In this document: piece by piece, positions 44,948 to 55,479 of the stretch
Layout: every line of letters begins with the position of its first letter
Numbering within the stretch: position 1 is the stretch's first letter
Source: Cydia pomonella
Lineage: Eukaryota; Arthropoda; Insecta; Lepidoptera; Tortricidae
NCBI RefSeq assembly: GCF_033807575.1
Contig: NC_084719.1
Span: forward strand, 2,356,001 to 2,420,000
DNA: 64,000 nt
Direction of reading: 5' to 3'
Program-made: the position numbers and the translations under genes
Notes under the pieces: model-generated
What the model was told of the DNA's origin: nothing
What the model saw: the letters and a program-made list of their open reading frames with translations, nothing else
Databases searched by the model: none

Positions 44948-46233
44948 TCTGATGGCGACTGGATATACATATGTACATAAGTGGATAAACTGACATAAGT
45001 TCTATAATACTCGAGGTAAAGGAAATCTCAGGCCTTCAGTTCCCGAGGCCGCCTTCAAATTAGCCGATGAAGATAGGTGAAAATCTAAACAAGCATTTTT
45101 CGGTAATAGCTTTTTCAACCCCATTTCTTGTCTACCTGGATTGTTAGTATTTTGCCTCCGGAGTCTCCTGAATCGTCATCTATCTGAAAGTACCGATATT
45201 GTTTATTTCTGTATTTTCTAATCTGACAGTAATATTCAAATATTCCTGACAAATCATCACCGTTCCTAGTAGGTATATAAAATGTCCATCAAGTGAGAGA
45301 AACTCCTGTCATGTGGTCACCCTACACGCAAGATTTATACTAGCAATCAAATCTGCTCTCCATTTAATCATACTCTATCATGTGCAATGTCTACAATCCG
45401 AGAGCTGTTGGAATGATATTCATGTTGTAGAAGGATACTTCAACTATCGACGGCGATAAGCGAATGTGATACTGCTATTCTGTTTTCTTAATAGCTCACA
45501 GAACTTTTTAACATACCGTAAATTATGTAAAGAATTAACCAATAACGTAAAATAAACCCTAACATGTTATTATGCTTATTATTTGATTGTCCGTTTTTTT
45601 TTAAATATCAGGTTTTTTAGAATTCCTCCGGCGATTCGTGATTGCGGATCGTTTCAAACTCGTACATAACACTTTGGAAACATGTCCACCTAATTTGTAA
45701 AATCAATAATATACCTACTGCATAATATGCATCGTGTGTATTCGCGGTATAACAAAATGAAATGCCTCGCGATAGTCTCGATTGTGTTGGCGTCACATTT
45801 TCCTTGCATTCCAATTTTAGCACGGCAGGACGTTATCGAGCTCACTTCGTTCCGTCACTGCAAACACTGGTTGCTCATTTACTACCCCCATACACCCAAA
45901 ATGAACCGTGCTTGTTTATGACACGGTTGAATATCGCATGTGCTCTTCCCAAGGGATGCAGGAAAAATTCTAGGACCAAAAGGTTGAAAGTTTACTTGAA
46001 ATTTAGAAGTTTTTACAACGTTTTAGAATTGAAAAGTTGTGAAATTTATAACAGTTGGCCGGGTTTTAATCAAGAAGCGAGTGCAGTAATAAAGGCTTGC
46101 CCACTTTTGTACAAATTGAAATATTAAGAGATGAACGGACTAAGTTGGTAATCGTTGGATTTTAATGAGCTTTAAAAATCACACATGAAAGATAATGAGT
46201 AACAAATACTTTGCTTAATCTGAATGTCCCATG
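44948..46233. other. Left flank of the second LTR element; one weak ORF
   Basis: No recognised gene. A 121-codon ORF (45762-46127) and an overlapping 64-codon ORF (45727-45921) are discussed in the findings. CATG at 46230-46233 is the left target duplication of the element. Confidence 0.5.
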
Positions 46234-46418
46234 TGTTAAAGATTTCATAGTTTTACCTTATAAAAGATGTATTTTTATAAGGTGGCAACTCAAGATATGC
46301 CAGCTGTCAGGGCATTCGAATAAAAAACGAAACTCTAGTAGTGACGATCTGTAATAAAAATATCAATAAATAAGTGAAGAACCTGTGTTCAAGTGTTTAA
46401 ATTACTATTCTATTAATA
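46234..46418 (+). repeat. 5' LTR of the RS-gag element
   Basis: Starts TGTTAAAGATTTCATAG and ends TATTAATA (so TG...TA rather than TG...CA). Identical to the 3' copy. Confidence 0.93.
46259..46265 (+). promoter_or_regulatory. TATA-like box in the 5' LTR
   Basis: TATAAAA lies 26 bp into the LTR; the same box is in the 3' LTR. AATAAA-type strings (near 46335 and 46345) further along could serve 3'-end formation. Confidence 0.45.
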
Positions 46419-48100
46419 AATCAGAAGTGACAAACCCAATCTTACAAAAGTGGTTGCGTGTAAGTAAAAAATCAACGAGTACTTGGTAAGTGAATATTGT
46501 TTCTCCATTTGGAGCCAGCGTGCTTCTCAATTTATATTATTTAGCGTTAATTTGCGCTTTCTACACCGCGATTATCGCGAGTTACTGGTGTGCTAAATAA
46601 CCGATATAAATAACATGATATGCGACGTTACAGAAGACGTTCATACTCGTTTAGTTACCTACAACCTCCAAGACATTGAAATAATAGACTCCTAACTCGG
46701 ACCGATTTGATCGCATAAACGTCATAAAAAAAAACTTATGTTATGTATTATCTTATCATGTATCAATTGTATCATGTAAATAACGAAATTAAGTTGAGGA
46801 GCAATAGTTTACTTATATGCTCCTTATGCCCATGTATCACAAATGGAGCACGACATGGACTTAGAAAACTCATGAATACAACAGTAATCATGTCATCATT
46901 ATTCCTGATGGGATACTTTATTTCATATTAAAACCGTCTAATCTAGACACAAGTAAATTTATGAATGCTTAGTAGTAGTATAATACTTAGATCCGTAAAA
47001 CCTAGAAGGCAGGTACTAGCTACTTACAGGAAAGCTGACATTAGTCTTAATGTGTTATATAGTTATTTATTAATGATTTAGTCATAGAAATGTGATAAAT
47101 ATAAAAACGAAATAAAGTTTTATCGCTCAATGGACAGGCTTGTGGCTAACTTTACCACAATACAGCCTTTGGGTAGTGCTAATAACAAATTAACCTTCAA
47201 TATTAATTGAAAAATATATCATTTGACAGCACCACACAAAATATTATACAGACATGAGAGCGCAATACAGTTGCGCTGACAGTACGATAAATGTGTAGTC
47301 CGCCATGACCAGCGGCAGAATGATCAATTGATATGCAAACATTATTTAGGTAACTGATTTAAATATAAAATAAATAATGTTTTGGATGACTAATAACAGC
47401 AATGTGTTAATAATAAAATTTAAATAATCATACTATCGCTCATAGACTGAAGTATTCGGTTGGATTATAAATATTACTCAATATTATGTTGACTCCACCA
47501 ATTATTAAATACTGTTTACTTTCATTCATCACTATGCAATACTAAGTTTTTGATCAAGTTAGTTATCTAAAACTTAAAGTAACTTGTTACTTTAAAACAT
47601 TTTAAAGTAACAATTTAAAATCTAAATTAAATAATAGTTTATGCGCAAAACACAAACACAGAATGACTTACCAATTTGATACTTAATTTTATAAGTAAGA
47701 ATTTTGTGTTACACATATACAGAGTGGTACATAATGCGCTTATACAAGGTGATCAATGGGTCGGTGACCAAATTGGAGTATACAAGATTTTTGAATTGGA
47801 ATTAATTTGTCAGGCATGCAAAGTAAAACAAGCTATTCAAATCATTAAATTACCGATTCCTTTCCTTATTATTATTTAACAAAGAAAATCATGATATGTG
47901 TATGCACCATTATTCGGTGTTGCAATATTTTATTTGCAAATTTGTTTTTATTTTTAAGGGGCTTCTTAATATAATTCTTGCCTCATCTGAAGCTGTGATA
48001 TCTGTGATGTGATGTTAAGTATTTATCATCTTTGAAATTTACAGCTGCCAGTTCTTTCCCTTGATTTTTCCCTTCATGTATTACCCTACCTATCCCAGAT
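46419..48100 (+). other. Long 5' leader of the RS-gag element
   Basis: 1,682 bp between LTR and ATG, AT-rich, with only short ORFs (46743-46931, 47676-47879). There is no TGG primer site directly next to the LTR; TGGAGCCAGCGTGC at about 46509 and GTGGTTGCGTG at about 46450 are the only candidates I see. The length suggests splicing, internal initiation or an unrecognised function. Confidence 0.6.
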
Positions 48101-51100
48101 ATGGAACGTGAGGATATAGTCGCAACACCGCCATTGACGGACAATATGCGAATTTTAATGAATAGGAGAAGATCGTGCACTCCGCCTCTAGCTTGTAGTA
48201 CAAGAATACACGCCTCTCGGCGTAAGCGCTCGCCGACACCTCGTCGTTATAAAAACGGTTACCGTAGTAGCAGACAATCGCGGAACAGGTCGCGTAGTCG
48301 TAGTAGTCGGTGTAGCAAGCGGCGACGAGTGTCTAGAGAGGTAAAAAGAGGTAGGGATACTTCAAGCTCGTTCGAACGCCATAATCGAAGGAGGGATAGC
48401 TCTAGATCGACGTATTTCTCGAGTAGTAGTAGTAGTAATGAATCCTATGACAGGCGCCATAAATATCGACGCCACCATACTCGCTCGCGTAAGAGAACTT
48501 ATTGTTCTAGTTCACTTGAAAATCGGACTGATTATTATCAACGACGCAAACGTAGCATCACTAATAAAGAGAATAAGCAAACACGAGCTCACGAATCACC
48601 GGCACATCAAACCTTATCCAACGAGACTGTCAATTCCGAAAATACACTTCTTGAGAAATTGGTAACAGTTTTATGCGAACGTAATAACACCGGGGTTTCT
48701 GGAACTGGACTGCACGCAGCACAAAATATTATACCAGATTTCGACCCCCAAGCCAAAACCCAAACCATGAAGAATTGGATATCAAAAATTAACGAGTCCG
48801 CTCATGTTTACGGCTGGTCAGAGAGACAAACAATTTTTTACGCATTGCCCAAGTTAAAAGGCCTGGCTAAACGTTGGTTCGACGGACTGACTACGGTGAA
48901 GTTTACATGGGAAGAGTGGCAGAATAAGCTGTTACTAGCCTTTCCGTGCGAACAGAACTACGGCGATCTATTGACCGAAATGTTGTCTAGGAAGACGCGT
49001 CGTTCAGAAACCCTAGAAGAGTATTATTATGACAAGGTCATGCTCATTAACCGATGCGAACTCAAAAGCAAACAGGCCGTAGATTGCCTTACACACGGCA
49101 TATTTGACTCAAATATTAAGATGAATGTGCAAGGGGCTCATTTGGAAACGCCTGAATGCGTTTTAAAATATTTCCGCAATATTTCCAGCAAAACACCGGA
49201 TAATATATTTAAAAATTCTTTTGCTGGAAGTCGAAATAAGTTTGATCCAAATTCGGTACGAAAGCAAAACGATCCTTTCAACAAGAAATCATTTGGTAGC
49301 ATGACTTGCTTTAACTGCGGTCAGATGGGTCATGCAATATCAAAATGTACTCAAGAGGTAATAAAATGTAAGAAATGTCGTCGTTTTGGTCACCTTGAGA
49401 AGGACTGCTCGAATGCAGCCTCCAATATTGATAATAAAGTCATTAACTCAAACTCATCTAAATCAAACACATCTAAAAATATCCTGAGTATAACTACAAC
49501 AGGGAAACGCAACGCTAAATATTTTAAACCAATATTGATTAATGGAACATTAATGAAGTCCTTTGTTGATATGGGAAGCGAGAGTACAATGTTGCGGGCA
49601 GATTGTAATCTTCCTGGATTAAATGTAGACACCGAGAATCTGCCAGACTTTACAGGATTCGGCTATGGCAAAGTCGAACCCAAGGCCCGGGTTACAATCC
49701 AACTTACACTAGACGGCGTAACTGAAGAGGTTAAAGCGTTCCTTGTGGAACCCAGTTTCCTCCCTGCCGATATTTTAGTAGGGCAGTCTTTCACTGAATT
49801 ACCCAATATCAGGGCTTATAAAACTGACGACGCACTTATATTCTACAAAGAAATGCCAACAGTGACCCAAAAGTTTGAAGTCCGCTTATCAGAACCGGTA
49901 TTAGTCGATAAAAATAAACTAGTCGCCATAACAATGGGCTCTAATATTACTGGGTCTATTTATATGAATACTGAGGCTTGCCTCGACAAGGGAAGAGAAT
50001 ACATGGTTCTACCAGGGGTTTACTCAGTTAAGGAGGGACTCGGGTCGGTTATGGTGTTAAGTCTAAGTGTTAATCCGTTCAGTTTATCCCAAGGCACTCT
50101 ATTCGCCAGAGTATCTTTATTGTCAACGGAGTTATTACCAATTCCAACGATTGACGACACAGCTGAAAACTGTAAAGTTTTCTCAATTACGGAAGATTCT
50201 AAAGTACATAACATTAGTGTTGATCAACTTAACATAGACGGGGATCTAGAGTCTGTTGTTATCGAACGGTTATGCGAACTCTTAAATGCTAATCGGGATT
50301 GTTTTGCCCTAACACTAGAGGAATTAGGAAGCACGTCTTGCGCTGAGATGCACATTCAGTTGAAAGATGATATACCGGTTAGCTACAGGCCGTACAGACT
50401 TTCGATACCAGAACGCGAACGGGTGAATTCTATCCTCAGTAATATGCTAGCTAATGGGATAATTCGCGAATCAAAATCTGAATATGCAAGTCCAATTATT
50501 TTAGTTGCGAAAAAAAATGGTGAACCACGACTTTGCGTCGATTATCGAGCACTTAACCGTAAAACTATAAAAGAAAAGTTTCCGATGCCTATAATCGATG
50601 ATCAAATCGATAGTCTGACCGAGCAGGTATACTTTACTACCCTTGACCTTACTTCGGGTTACTACCAGGTACCTATAGCGGAGGATTCAAAACACGTTAC
50701 AGCGTTCGTAACGCCCGACGGACATTACGAATACAATCGTATGCCCTTCGGACTTACGAACGCGCCGGCAGTGTTCCAACGTTTGATACTGACATTACTA
50801 AAACGACGCCCCATTCCGGGTGTTTCTGCTTACATGGACGACATCATAATCGCGACGAAGACATCTGAGGAGGGGCTAGAAAAATTAGAATCAGTTTTCG
50901 GCTTATTAAAAGACGCTAACTTAACTTTAAATTTATCGAAATGCTATTTCTTAAAAAAAAAAATTGAATATCTTGGATTTGAAATATCAAGTAGCGGTGT
51001 ACGTCCTGGTCAGAAGAAAATTGAGGCGGTAGCCTCTTTTAAAGTTCCCCAGAACGTACATGAGGTTCGGCAGTTTGTGGGCTTAACTAGCTTCTTTAGA

Positions 51101-52939
51101 CGTTTTGTTCAGGGGTATGCGACCATCGCTAAGCCATTGACATCCCTTACAAAGAATAACACACCATGGTTATGGGGCGAAGAGCAGAGCAAGGCATTTT
51201 CCAAACTTAAAGAAGTACTAACTACTCGCCCCATACTAGCGATCTATAACCCCAAGTATGAAACCGAGTTGCACACAGATGCAAGCTCGCTTGGCTTTGG
51301 AGGGATTCTTTTACAAAGACCAAGCAAGGAAAAACCATTTCAAGCTGTTGCGTATTTCAGCAGGCAGACGACAGCCGAAGAACAGCATTACCACTCTTAC
51401 GAGTTGGAAACATTGGCCGTTGTATCCTCTCTAAAACGTTTCCGTATATATCTACTGGGCTTACAGTTTAAGGTAGTTACAGACTGTAATGCCTTACGCA
51501 CTACACTAACTAAAAGGGACTTAATCCCCAGAATAGCTCGCTGGTGGCTCCTTGTGCAAGAGTTCTCTTTCTCAATCGAATATAGACCAGGGTCACAGCT
51601 AGCACATGCAGACGCTCTCAGCCGCAACCCAGTACCGCTTAACGGGAAAAATTGCGTTACAGTTATGCAAGTTAGCGAAGTGGATTGGATTCAATCAGTG
51701 CAAATGAGCGATCCAAAACTGTGCTACGTTAAAGCGGTACTGGACACTAAATGCCCGGAAGCAAAGGATATTCGGAATAACTACGAATTAAAGGACGGAA
51801 AATTATATCGGAGAGTAAATAGTGAACTAAGATGGGCCGTGCCTAGAGATGCAAGATGGAGAATAACGCAGCAATGTCATGATCAAGCGGGTCATTTTTC
51901 CTACGAAAAGACGTTAGAGAAAGCCAAAAGAGAGTACTGGTTTCCTAAAATGGCTCAATTTATCAGGAAGTATGTGCGTGCTTGCATACCGTGTGCCCAT
52001 GCTAAGGCACCGAGCGGGAAAAAACAGGGTATGTTACATCCAATCCCGAAGGGCAATGCACCTTTTCAATGTTTCCATATTGACCATTTGGGACCGTTTG
52101 TAAGAAGTAAGCGTGGGAATACGTATATCCTTGGTATTATAGATGGTTTTACTAAGTTTATCATTCTGCGCGCTGTGAAAAATACAAAAAGTAAAACATC
52201 AATCAATGTTCTTAAAGATGTGTTTTCCCTGTTTGGAACACCCAAAACCCTAATATCGGATCGCGGAACCAGCTTTACGTCAAACGAATTTAAAGAATAC
52301 ATTCATTCAGTGGGAGTAAAGCACGTACTAAACGCCGTGGCAACACCTAGGGCCAACGGCCAAATTGAACGATATAATCGAACAGTTCTTGCGTCTTTAA
52401 CAGCTGTGTGCCACGAAGAGAATGATCGTGATTGGGATATTAAGTTAGCTAACGTCCAGTGGAGTCTCAATAATACGGTTAACCATACCACAGGCAAATG
52501 TCCCGCTGAAATCATTTTCGGAAAATCAACAGTAAGCGTATCTGAAGGACACTTGCACGAAATAAATGTAAATGAACCAGTTACTCCAGAAGACATAGAT
52601 AAAATGAGGGCAGACGTCATAAATAAAATAGAAACTCAGCAGGAGACAATGAAAAGTAAATACGATAATAAAAGATGTAAAGCCAAAGCGTATAAAGAAG
52701 GAGATTTGGTCATGGTCCAAAAACAGTCCAAAACCCCCGGTGAAAGTCAAAAACTTGTTTCACCGTTCAGCGGTCCATATCGTGTGACAGCCGTGTTTGA
52801 CCACGATCGCTATGAGGTTTGTAGTGTCGAAGGTTACTCAAAAAAGAGATATAAAAGTGTATTTCCGATTGATAAACTAAAGCCGTGGGTTCGTTTTGTC
52901 GAGTCGGAAACAGACGATAATTTCGAAGACAGCGAATAG
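48101..52939 (+). CDS. Gag-Pol polyprotein with N-terminal RS domain
   Basis: 1,612 codons, one frame. Residues 20-155 are an Arg/Ser-rich domain (e.g. SRQSRNRSRSRSSRCSKRR), unlike usual Gag N-termini. A retrotransposon capsid domain follows (about 200-370; WISKINESAHVYGWSERQ, LAKRWFDGL). Two CCHC knuckles are at C403 (CFNCGQMGHAISKC) and C423 (CKKCRRFGHLEKDC). The protease has D490-M-G-S instead of DTGS. RT runs about 756-960 with YMDD at 911-914. RNase H has HTDASSLGFGG (D1060). The integrase zinc finger begins at H1260 (HDQAGHF) with CIPC. The catalytic triad D1328, D1387, E1423 gives D-58-D-35-E. No frameshift or stop separates gag from pol, so the gag:pol ratio must be set another way. 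Confidence 0.96.
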   Translation: MEREDIVATPPLTDNMRILMNRRRSCTPPLACSTRIHASRRKRSPTPRRYKNGYRSSRQSRNRSRSRSSRCSKRRRVSREVKRGRDTSSSFERHNRRRDSSRSTYFSSSSSSNESYDRRHKYRRHHTRSRKRTYCSSSLENRTDYYQRRKRSITNKENKQTRAHESPAHQTLSNETVNSENTLLEKLVTVLCERNNTGVSGTGLHAAQNIIPDFDPQAKTQTMKNWISKINESAHVYGWSERQTIFYALPKLKGLAKRWFDGLTTVKFTWEEWQNKLLLAFPCEQNYGDLLTEMLSRKTRRSETLEEYYYDKVMLINRCELKSKQAVDCLTHGIFDSNIKMNVQGAHLETPECVLKYFRNISSKTPDNIFKNSFAGSRNKFDPNSVRKQNDPFNKKSFGSMTCFNCGQMGHAISKCTQEVIKCKKCRRFGHLEKDCSNAASNIDNKVINSNSSKSNTSKNILSITTTGKRNAKYFKPILINGTLMKSFVDMGSESTMLRADCNLPGLNVDTENLPDFTGFGYGKVEPKARVTIQLTLDGVTEEVKAFLVEPSFLPADILVGQSFTELPNIRAYKTDDALIFYKEMPTVTQKFEVRLSEPVLVDKNKLVAITMGSNITGSIYMNTEACLDKGREYMVLPGVYSVKEGLGSVMVLSLSVNPFSLSQGTLFARVSLLSTELLPIPTIDDTAENCKVFSITEDSKVHNISVDQLNIDGDLESVVIERLCELLNANRDCFALTLEELGSTSCAEMHIQLKDDIPVSYRPYRLSIPERERVNSILSNMLANGIIRESKSEYASPIILVAKKNGEPRLCVDYRALNRKTIKEKFPMPIIDDQIDSLTEQVYFTTLDLTSGYYQVPIAEDSKHVTAFVTPDGHYEYNRMPFGLTNAPAVFQRLILTLLKRRPIPGVSAYMDDIIIATKTSEEGLEKLESVFGLLKDANLTLNLSKCYFLKKKIEYLGFEISSSGVRPGQKKIEAVASFKVPQNVHEVRQFVGLTSFFRRFVQGYATIAKPLTSLTKNNTPWLWGEEQSKAFSKLKEVLTTRPILAIYNPKYETELHTDASSLGFGGILLQRPSKEKPFQAVAYFSRQTTAEEQHYHSYELETLAVVSSLKRFRIYLLGLQFKVVTDCNALRTTLTKRDLIPRIARWWLLVQEFSFSIEYRPGSQLAHADALSRNPVPLNGKNCVTVMQVSEVDWIQSVQMSDPKLCYVKAVLDTKCPEAKDIRNNYELKDGKLYRRVNSELRWAVPRDARWRITQQCHDQAGHFSYEKTLEKAKREYWFPKMAQFIRKYVRACIPCAHAKAPSGKKQGMLHPIPKGNAPFQCFHIDHLGPFVRSKRGNTYILGIIDGFTKFIILRAVKNTKSKTSINVLKDVFSLFGTPKTLISDRGTSFTSNEFKEYIHSVGVKHVLNAVATPRANGQIERYNRTVLASLTAVCHEENDRDWDIKLANVQWSLNNTVNHTTGKCPAEIIFGKSTVSVSEGHLHEINVNEPVTPEDIDKMRADVINKIETQQETMKSKYDNKRCKAKAYKEGDLVMVQKQSKTPGESQKLVSPFSGPYRVTAVFDHDRYEVCSVEGYSKKRYKSVFPIDKLKPWVRFVESETDDNFEDSE

Positions 52940-54326
52940 TGTAACCGGCATTGTCATAGTGCACTTATTAGTAATGGTTGATTTCAGTTGGTAACATTAT
53001 CATCAGAATGTTAGTTTAATTTTATATATGTTTTATTTCCTTCTCTCTCCTTACCAATATATACTATTAATATTTAATCCACTCCACTCTACCCCTGGCA
53101 CCACCACCGCTGTTTGGACTGCACGGAACCACCGCTGGATGGGACCGCAGCATGTGGTCTATGTAAGCGGCAACCAGCAGATTAATGGTCACCCTGAGGA
53201 GGTCAATGCAGCCGGTGCGTGAAGACAGTATCTATTCTCCTATTATCACTCTGGACGAGGCCGAAGCACCTAGTGTGTGCAAGCGGTAGCCAGACATTAT
53301 ATCTTCACTCTGGACGAGGCCGAAGCACCTAGTGTGTGCAAGCGGTAGCCAGACATTATATCTTCACTCTGGACGAGGCCGAAGCACCTAGTGTGTGCAA
53401 GCGGTAGCCAGAAATTATATCTTCACGCTGGACGATGCCGACACGATTGATGAATGTGAGCGGTAGCCAGTACTACATCATCACTCTGGACGAGGCCGAA
53501 GCACCTGGTGCGTGCAAGCGGTAGCCAGATTATTTAGTTTGTTTTTCTGGGAACAAGTCGAAGCACGGCTTGTGCAAGCGGTACCCAGCCTTAATAGTAT
53601 TCGCTTACGAATATTGATTATGCCATGAAGATGTCGTGGCCATGCCATAATGACGTTACAGAATATATATATATCAAAATTGGTATATAATTTATTTGTT
53701 TCTTTCCTCTTCCGTACAGGTCAGAAAACGAGATGACTTTACCGACACCAAGCGGCTACCGGAAGCTGCTACGTTATGGGTCGGATCCTCGAGCCGGACT
53801 GAAGGAAGCTGCGCTACATTGTAGAAGTTGCTGCCTGCAGTGGCTGCGGGCTTAAGAATGTGTTGTGAAGGCGGCGAAGTGCATACAATACGCCAACATC
53901 TGTCCAATATCAACCGAATGAGGACATTCGTACACGGTGGGATGGCCGAAAAGAGAAGAGGAAACTGCAGCTTAGCGATAGTGGATGTGTTTATTATCTT
54001 TTATTTTATTTTTATTTGTTTTTTGTTTCCCCGAGTATGTTGGGGTTTGTTCCTACTAACTCTAAGAAGACTTCCTATTTTGACAAATGGCGTCATTGGT
54101 GAACAAGTGATAAAAGACTGATTAAAGAACACAAGTTTAACTGCAATCGTGTGAAAATTAATGGAGGCCTTTATATCGATAATCGGCTAAGTGATTGATC
54201 TCAATTTTTTTTTAATCATTATTAGTACATAACATTGTTCAAAGATTTTAAGGCTAAGTGTTAAAGGTTAGATTATGTTTATCTATGTCCTGTGCCTGGG
54301 ACAGGCACTAATTCAGGATGGTCGAC
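52940..54326 (+). other. 3' noncoding region of the RS-gag element
   Basis: 1.39 kb with no env-like ORF. A 97-codon ORF (53828-54121) has one hydrophobic segment but no other feature. It contains the 59-bp repeat and a small hairpin (GTGCCTG/CAGGCAC near 54294). The sequence touching the 3' LTR is CAGGATGGTCGAC, not a clean polypurine tract. Confidence 0.7.
53246..53590 (+). repeat. 59-bp tandem repeat inside the RS-gag element, six copies
   Basis: Units start at about 53246, 53305, 53364, 53423, 53481 and 53540. The core is TCACTCTGGACGAGGCCGAA then GCACCTAGTGTGTGCAAGCG and GTAGCCAGA. Copies 1-3 are nearly identical; copies 4 and 6 are diverged. The interval GCAAGCGGTAGCCAG is the best conserved part. 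Confidence 0.95.
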
Positions 54327-54511
54327 TGTTAAAGATTTCATAGTTTTACCTTATAAAAGATGTATTTTTATAAGGTGGCAACTCAAGATATGCCAGCTGT
54401 CAGGGCATTCGAATAAAAAACGAAACTCTAGTAGTGACGATCTGTAATAAAAATATCAATAAATAAGTGAAGAACCTGTGTTCAAGTGTTTAAATTACTA
54501 TTCTATTAATA
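54327..54511 (+). repeat. 3' LTR of the RS-gag element
   Basis: Identical to 46234-46418; followed by CATG. Confidence 0.93.
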
Positions 54512-54515
54512 CATG

Positions 54516-54999
54516 TAAGTACTTTTCTTTCAGACAGCCGGGCGGCCAGGCAAGCAAGATTTGACTTTTAAAAATCATCAATAGCAGGTGACACTGATGA
54601 CGCTTCTCGCATGAACTATTAGAATTAACTTTAAAGAGAATCACTTCGCAGAAGGAAATTAAAATTAAGTTTTTTGCAAAAAAAAATTTTGGCACAAGCT
54701 TTTATCGCTGGTTAGTTTTCTTTCAACAGGCAACTAATACTCACCGAGACAATTCTTATAACACTAAACACAATTAGAACTAGTTTGCGTTGTTTTATCA
54801 CAGAGTTCCCATGGCCACCTCCTGTCTCCATCATCCGATCAGTTCCATGTCATCATAATATTCCATTGTACAAAATTTCAGCTCAATCGGAAGTCGGTGG
54901 GTCAATTTTAAATAAGTAGCTTCCAAGATTTGACCCACACTAACTAACCAGGCAAGTTAAATAATAGCTTGTAATGAGTGTGACGTAATCAATATAGTA
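54516..54999. other. Right flank of the RS-gag element
   Basis: AT-rich; nothing recognised. Confidence 0.5.
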
Positions 55000-55106
55000 C
55001 ATTTCGATGCTAATGCGGAAAGTATGTCATTACTTCACGAGTACCGAGATATCTCGGATCGAGTGAAGAATGACATTTCCGCACGTGTATCGAACGACGT
55101 TTTATT
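55000..55106. mobile_element. Foldback element related to 17442-17570
   Basis: TGCGGAAAGTATGTCATTAC pairs with GAATGACATTTCCGCA, with ATATCTCGGAT at the apex. The outer ends resemble those of the element at 17442. Confidence 0.65.
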
Positions 55107-55479
55107 TAATACAGTAGCGACAAAATAAAAATACAACAAGTACCTTTTTTATGTATTGTCTATAAGACACAAACAATTGTACATATAAAATATTATACTA
55201 TTATTACCTAAGTATCGTTATTTACGATTATTTGTGTATCGTATATTTAAATTGTATGAAAACAATATCGAATGTTGCCTTTGGAAACTTAAAACATTGC
55301 AGTAAGAAAAAACGCCTCTGCTCTGACAAGCGTTTCGGCAGCTATTCCGTTCCATTCAGACAACTTATTAAGAACGGTTGTTCAATATTAAAAAATAAAC
55401 GTGTTATAATGATGAAGAGGTAAGTAATAAAATATGAAATATAATATATATATTTATAATTTTAAGTCCTAAATTGTAC

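Larger units (their letters stand above)
46234..54511 (+). mobile_element. Intact Ty3/gypsy-type LTR retrotransposon, 8,278 bp
   Basis: LTRs of 185 bp at 46234-46418 and 54327-54511 are identical over their whole length. CATG is repeated outside both (46230-46233 and 54512-54515). Layout: LTR, a 1.68-kb leader, a single gag-pol ORF of 1,612 codons, 1.39 kb of 3' noncoding DNA with a 59-bp tandem repeat, LTR. The domain order RT-RNase H-integrase places it in Ty3/gypsy. No env-like ORF is seen. Identical LTRs and an unbroken ORF indicate a very recent insertion. Confidence 0.93.

Noticed and set aside
45762..46127. 121-codon ORF as a gene
   Set aside because: No domain, no clear codon bias, overlaps another ORF of similar quality in a different frame.
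53246..53590. CRISPR array
   Set aside because: 59-bp units are contiguous and lack variable spacers, and they lie inside an LTR retrotransposon.
53828..54121. env-like gene in the second LTR element
   Set aside because: 97 codons with one hydrophobic stretch only; no signal peptide, furin site or cysteine pattern.
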